Positions 60,401-64,000 of a stretch of DNA of 64,000 nucleotides are shown one piece after another. The stretch's first letter is position 1. Each line of letters opens with the position of its first letter. Origin of the DNA: Baylisascaris procyonis (Eukaryota; Nematoda; Chromadorea; Rhabditida; Ascarididae). Below the pieces are notes generated by a model. It saw only the letters and a list, made by a program, of their open reading frames with translations, ran no database searches and had not been told where the DNA came from. The translations under genes were made by a program, and so were the position numbers. The stretch spans positions 3,318,001 through 3,382,000 of the forward strand of contig JAZARR010000146.1 of the NCBI GenBank assembly GCA_037389465.1, written 5' to 3'.

Positions 60401-63359
60401 CTTCTTCAAAGTATTGTAGGATATAGTGCACATAGAGAAGATGCAGTTCGAGTTGAGGAATATGATTGAGACGAGCTGCTTCTTATTCTATCGCTCCTGA
60501 AGCAAAAGTTGTGGTGCATGTAGAGAGGTACTGAAGATGTTGCAAGGGAGGAAGATATTTCAGAGAAGAATAAAAGGACTGAGCCCAAAAAAAAACCAAC
60601 TTTCTAATGAAAGAGAACATTTGGAAATGAACTAAAACTTGTAGATATTAAGTTACTGTTTTTCATCACGCTCTACCCTACTCACTGCCATACTTGTCTC
60701 AGCTACATTCAATTTCGATCTTCCTTTATTCAACAAAAAAATCAGAAAAAACTTTGCAATGTGGGAATTTTTTCGTGAGGAAAGCACATTTTAATGACCA
60801 AAAATGCCGAAGAAAATCGGGTTTGGTACGTTTCATTGCAGAATTAACTGCTATTTACAGTCTTCACTTCAAGAAGAACTTCGCACTTGGGCATTGGAAT
60901 TTGAAATGTTCAATAAAACAATCCGAAAATAATTCACTGATCAGGAAAGGAAAGAGAATCCGAAAAACTTAGTGCAACAAAATTGATTATATTTTGTTTC
61001 GGAAGATTTGGCAAGGACGACCTGATATTAACTGCTTAAAGCAAAATAAAACGTCTAAAACAAGATTGCATAAGGATTGTAGCACGAGTTGATTTATTTT
61101 GGTATGAAAATATGGCCTTAGATAAACTTCGCATTAATAAATGTAATAATAGAGTTGTTAATGTGAAGTTAATGAAGATTGTTAAAAATGTGAGTGTTAA
61201 AATATCAATCAAGGGTGAAACAATTACGAATGATAATGACATAGAGGTACAAAGCCAAAAACAAAAAATAATTATTCCTCGGTGACCTTGAATATCCTCA
61301 TGGTGCAAACGAGGGGGCTGATAGAAGGGGGACTAGAGAGAGCTGAGGTGGCACAATGAATCTAAGCTCTTTTGTCTTCACTATTTCTGGAATTGGCATC
61401 ACATTTCGCAAACAATGAAGTAATTTTTATTTCCACAGCTATTATTGCTTGAATCTTATCTGTTATGTTTCACGCAAGCATACATTCATGCAATACTTTT
61501 ATGACCTGAGTAACAAATATTACAAATTAGGCATCGTCACACTGCAATGGAGCACTCGTGATAGCCCTGCTACTTATGCTGTCAGCCACATTAGCACTAC
61601 CTATGTGGATATCAGCAGTGAAGGAGCAAAGCAACAGTTCCGTCTCTGCATTTTGCCCTCTTCCCGACGTTATCGGTAACGTTTTTCGACAAACTTTCCC
61701 ATCGTCTACTGTTGGAATCGTATTTAAATAAATAGACTAATAAACAAGTGTATATATGGTAGTACTGATACTAGGTAATTTAAGGTGAATTTCTTTCCGG
61801 TGTTTTATATGAAGTCTGCTCAATATGAAGCACTCATGTAATTGATGAAGATGTATACCCACTAAATTCCGTCGACAGTATCAAAGTTCTTCGTCAGTTT
61901 TTACACAATTTCACACCCCTTCAAATTTTCCCCAATTTGAGGGCGTCGTGAAACAACCTCTTTTAAATACTAGAAATGGTTAGTTGATTAATGTTAACTA
62001 CATTCTTATTGGGTGTATTATTTTCTTGATGCTTATTACATTTGGTGTTTGAAAAATGTGCGATGGAAGAGATTTTTTCATTTGAGGCGATGATATAGAA
62101 GAAATGCATTTACGAATGCGGATATGGGCACCTATCTGTTCACTTGCTCTTCTTGGTATGGCGATGTGTCTATTTCTTATCAGGCAAATGAAACAAAGTT
62201 GGAGATATGCGATCAACGGCAATTCTCCCATCGATAAACAGGTGTCTAGCAAGGCGAAAGTTTCTTTTTCGAATAAGCGTATGTGACTGGCGGCTGTTGG
62301 AAACGCTCTTATCCGCTGTGAGGAAATAAGTGGGAAGAGCGATGACAACAAATTATATGTGTGTGAAAATGATAGCGTGAAAAGATTTTCTGATTTGTTG
62401 CATATTATCAAGATGGGTGTTTTTTGGATGGTTTGAACGCAAAGATCATTAGAGCTTAAAATGACGATGTGTAGGAAATAAATGGATGGAGGTGAGAAAG
62501 TCCCCTGGTACCAACTTGGGCCATGCTGGTTTTTTCACCTACTGAAGCACAAAGGACTTCAAAATGTGGGTCATTTTAGCTCAATTGATCGCTCATGAAA
62601 ACTATAAAAGTTTGTGGAATTGAACAATAGAAATTATGAAGGGGAAACGAAGAAAATTTTATCATATGAAGATATAGCTAAAATTTCTACTGTAAGTGAA
62701 AAAAATTTTCCAGATAATCCCCTAGGACTTGACAAATCCCCCTTTCTTCTATTCCTTCCCTTCCTCTTTTTCCCTTCTTTCTCCCTACTTCTCTGCCTTC
62801 GCTAATCCTCTTCCCTCTCCATTTCTTAAAGCGATTATCCTCTTTCACGGATGCCAATATCTTCTGCGCTAAACAACTCACTTAGGAGAGCTCATATAGT
62901 CGCACTTATTGCCGAAGGATTTCCACATCAATTAAATGTTTCAGTCATTTGCTATCAGCATATCAAATATCCTATAAAGCTGCAGTATCTCATTAATCGA
63001 TAGAAAGTGGATCACGAGGTGATCGATCAGTTTTCATGGCTACATGAAAAGCTTTCTTTGAAACGTTGAAAACATTGCAGCATTTCATCTGCGTTCTTAT
63101 TCGTGCTATCCTTTGCGTATTGAGTGTGAATTTACCATTTATGTTCATCGATGATAAATCGATCAATTCAACACTCTGTATGAATCGTGACTATATATCA
63201 CGTGTAATTTATGCAATCGCTATATGCGTTTCTCAACCATTCATTTATTTTGCTTTATTGGCCACATTTCGTGAAGATATTAATCTCGTATTTAAACGAT
63301 ATAGTCATAACACTAAACGACAATGGATCTCTGCTGGTGAGATTTTTAATCACTTCTGA
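57438..63359 (+). CDS. divergent seven-transmembrane receptor (chemoreceptor-like)
   Basis: Exons I can support: 57438-57573 (TM1, FLLIVFLKVKRQINVYMTGL), 58789-58865 (TM2, DFLAGVGAIYASFFAIYMTI), 59574-59714 (TM3, VIFLIVASVNHLAAVLVPAK), 61531-61675 (TM4, ALVIALLLMLSATLALPMW), 62099-62241 (TM5, APICSLALLGMAMCLFLIR), 62832-62937 (loop, LRRAHIVALIAEGFPHQLN) and 63081-63359 (TM6-TM7, ending in TGA). Phases agree except between 62241 (phase 0) and 62832 (needs phase 2), so a small exon or another boundary is missing; 62611-62691 with donor ACT/GTAAGT is a candidate but does not fix the phase. TM3 ends VNH instead of DRY and TM7 has SQPFIYF instead of NPxxY, typical of nematode serpentine chemoreceptors or orphan peptide receptors. 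Ligand unknown. The ATG follows GTTTAG by 4 nt. AATAAA lies at 63672. Confidence 0.75.
58632..58702 (+). tRNA. tRNA-like gene, anticodon CGC (Ala), with an atypical T loop
   Basis: 71 nt fold: acceptor TCCGCGG/CTGCGGG (7 pairs with wobbles), D stem GCTC/GAGC, anticodon stem CTCGC/GCGAG, loop CCCGCAA, variable AGGTC, T stem GCGGG/CCCGT. The T loop TTCGTC is one base short (A58 missing) and position 33 is C instead of U. TTTT at 58706-58709 is a good Pol III terminator. It lies in receptor intron 57574-58788, sense strand. It may be a pseudogene. Confidence 0.65.
59405..59415. repeat. homopolymer C11 tract
   Basis: Eleven consecutive C (G11 on the minus strand) in receptor intron 58866-59573. 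Confidence 0.85.
59766..59809. repeat. perfect 17-bp hairpin (short inverted duplication)
   Basis: TCTCATTGAAGTCGCTT (59766-59782) and its exact reverse complement (59793-59809) flank a 10-nt loop, 50 bp after the TM3 exon of the receptor gene. Confidence 0.9.
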
Positions 63360-63671
63360 GTACAGATATTTTGATTATTTTACCGTAAGACAACCGATTT
63401 CGTTGTTTTGAAATTTCGATCGCGGGTTTCGTCGTTCGTTAAGTGATTCCGTTGCATTTGAGATCAGTAAAGTTACGCCATTCATATTGCTTCTTCCTTC
63501 CCTTTCCTACCTCATTGTTGGTGGAATTTAAGTATCCCCTATTTCTAAGGTAACGATGTGGAAAACCACTAGCGGAAATGACTCAGTGCTATGAAACGAG
63601 AATGGTGACGAAGTTTTGGAGCTTAGAAAACTTATGAATAAGAAATCGATGTTGTGATGAAATGCTCATCC

Positions 63672-63677
63672 AATAAA
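63672..63677 (+). other. poly(A) signal of the divergent receptor gene
   Basis: AATAAA about 310 nt after the TGA at 63357-63359. Confidence 0.5.
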
Positions 63678-64000
63678 AAAATGATTTTTTGCTCGTAGCT
63701 TATTACCAATCTCTTCCTGAATTCATCACAGATGGGATTTCGGTGGAATTCTTTTAGAAATATAAAAGCATAATTGATTCAGAAGTCGGTCGATGTAGCA
63801 GAAATTTTATTAGTCTATCACTTTATATGATTATCGATCTCTTTATCTTAATAAGAGACTGAATTTATGGCATTACAGGAATGAAATATAGCAAACGTGC
63901 AGTTTAACGCTTTTTGAGCAGTCATATTCACGTAGAAAGATAATACTCGTTAACTGATCGAAAATATTCGGTTGCAACTAAGATCCGGTTGAATTCGAGT
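63678..64000. other. 3' flank, nothing recognised
   Basis: AT-rich sequence to the window end, without an exon pattern. Confidence 0.5.

Overview
The window looks like nuclear DNA of a nematode, probably clade V and most plausibly a parasitic strongylid. This rests on AT-rich introns with TTTCAG-type acceptors, a 166-codon UBC-9 gene with a start codon just after a trans-splice-like acceptor, and a receptor that reads as an orthologue of Caenorhabditis NPR-1. Genes are spread over many short exons, so no whole gene is an open frame. The models below were built by eye from frame continuity, intron phase and protein family pattern.

Region 1 (1-12935, +) is the 3' part of a secreted or matrix-type protein: a Ser/Thr/Pro-rich stretch, a von Willebrand A domain, a second Thr/Ser/Lys-rich linker and a second A domain. 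Fourteen exons join in one frame of 732 codons, open from base 1, so the 5' end lies outside. Region 2 (12.9-21.4 kb) has no convincing gene. It holds microsatellites, an ~815-bp tandem repeat and a minisatellite. Region 3 (21.4-25.3 kb) has one minus-strand terminal exon and then the most striking feature: 22 tRNA-Thr-derived units in perfect register every 146-149 bp, all on the minus strand. About five are intact tRNA-Thr(UGU); the rest are variants, hybrids or pseudogenes. Region 4 (26.1-28.9 kb) has a dispersed copy of the 815-bp repeat abutting a 2.1-kb foldback (giant inverted-repeat) element.

Region 5 (30.6-34.1 kb, +) is ubc-9, the SUMO-conjugating enzyme, with a broken antisense LINE in its first intron. 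Region 6 (37.7-39.5 kb, +) is a 151-residue nucleoredoxin/tryparedoxin-like protein with WCPPC. Region 7 (39.5-49.6 kb) is apparently intergenic, with one decayed coding fragment. Region 8 (49.6-54.7 kb, +) is an NPR-1-type neuropeptide receptor carrying Phe at the position equivalent to residue 215 of C. elegans NPR-1. Region 9 (57.4-63.4 kb, +) is a second, divergent seven-helix receptor with a tRNA-like gene in its first intron.

The genes do not form a pathway. The two adjacent receptors are a same-strand pair of signalling genes, but their sequences are too different for a recent tandem duplicate. No CRISPR array, operon-type prokaryotic system or viral gene was seen.
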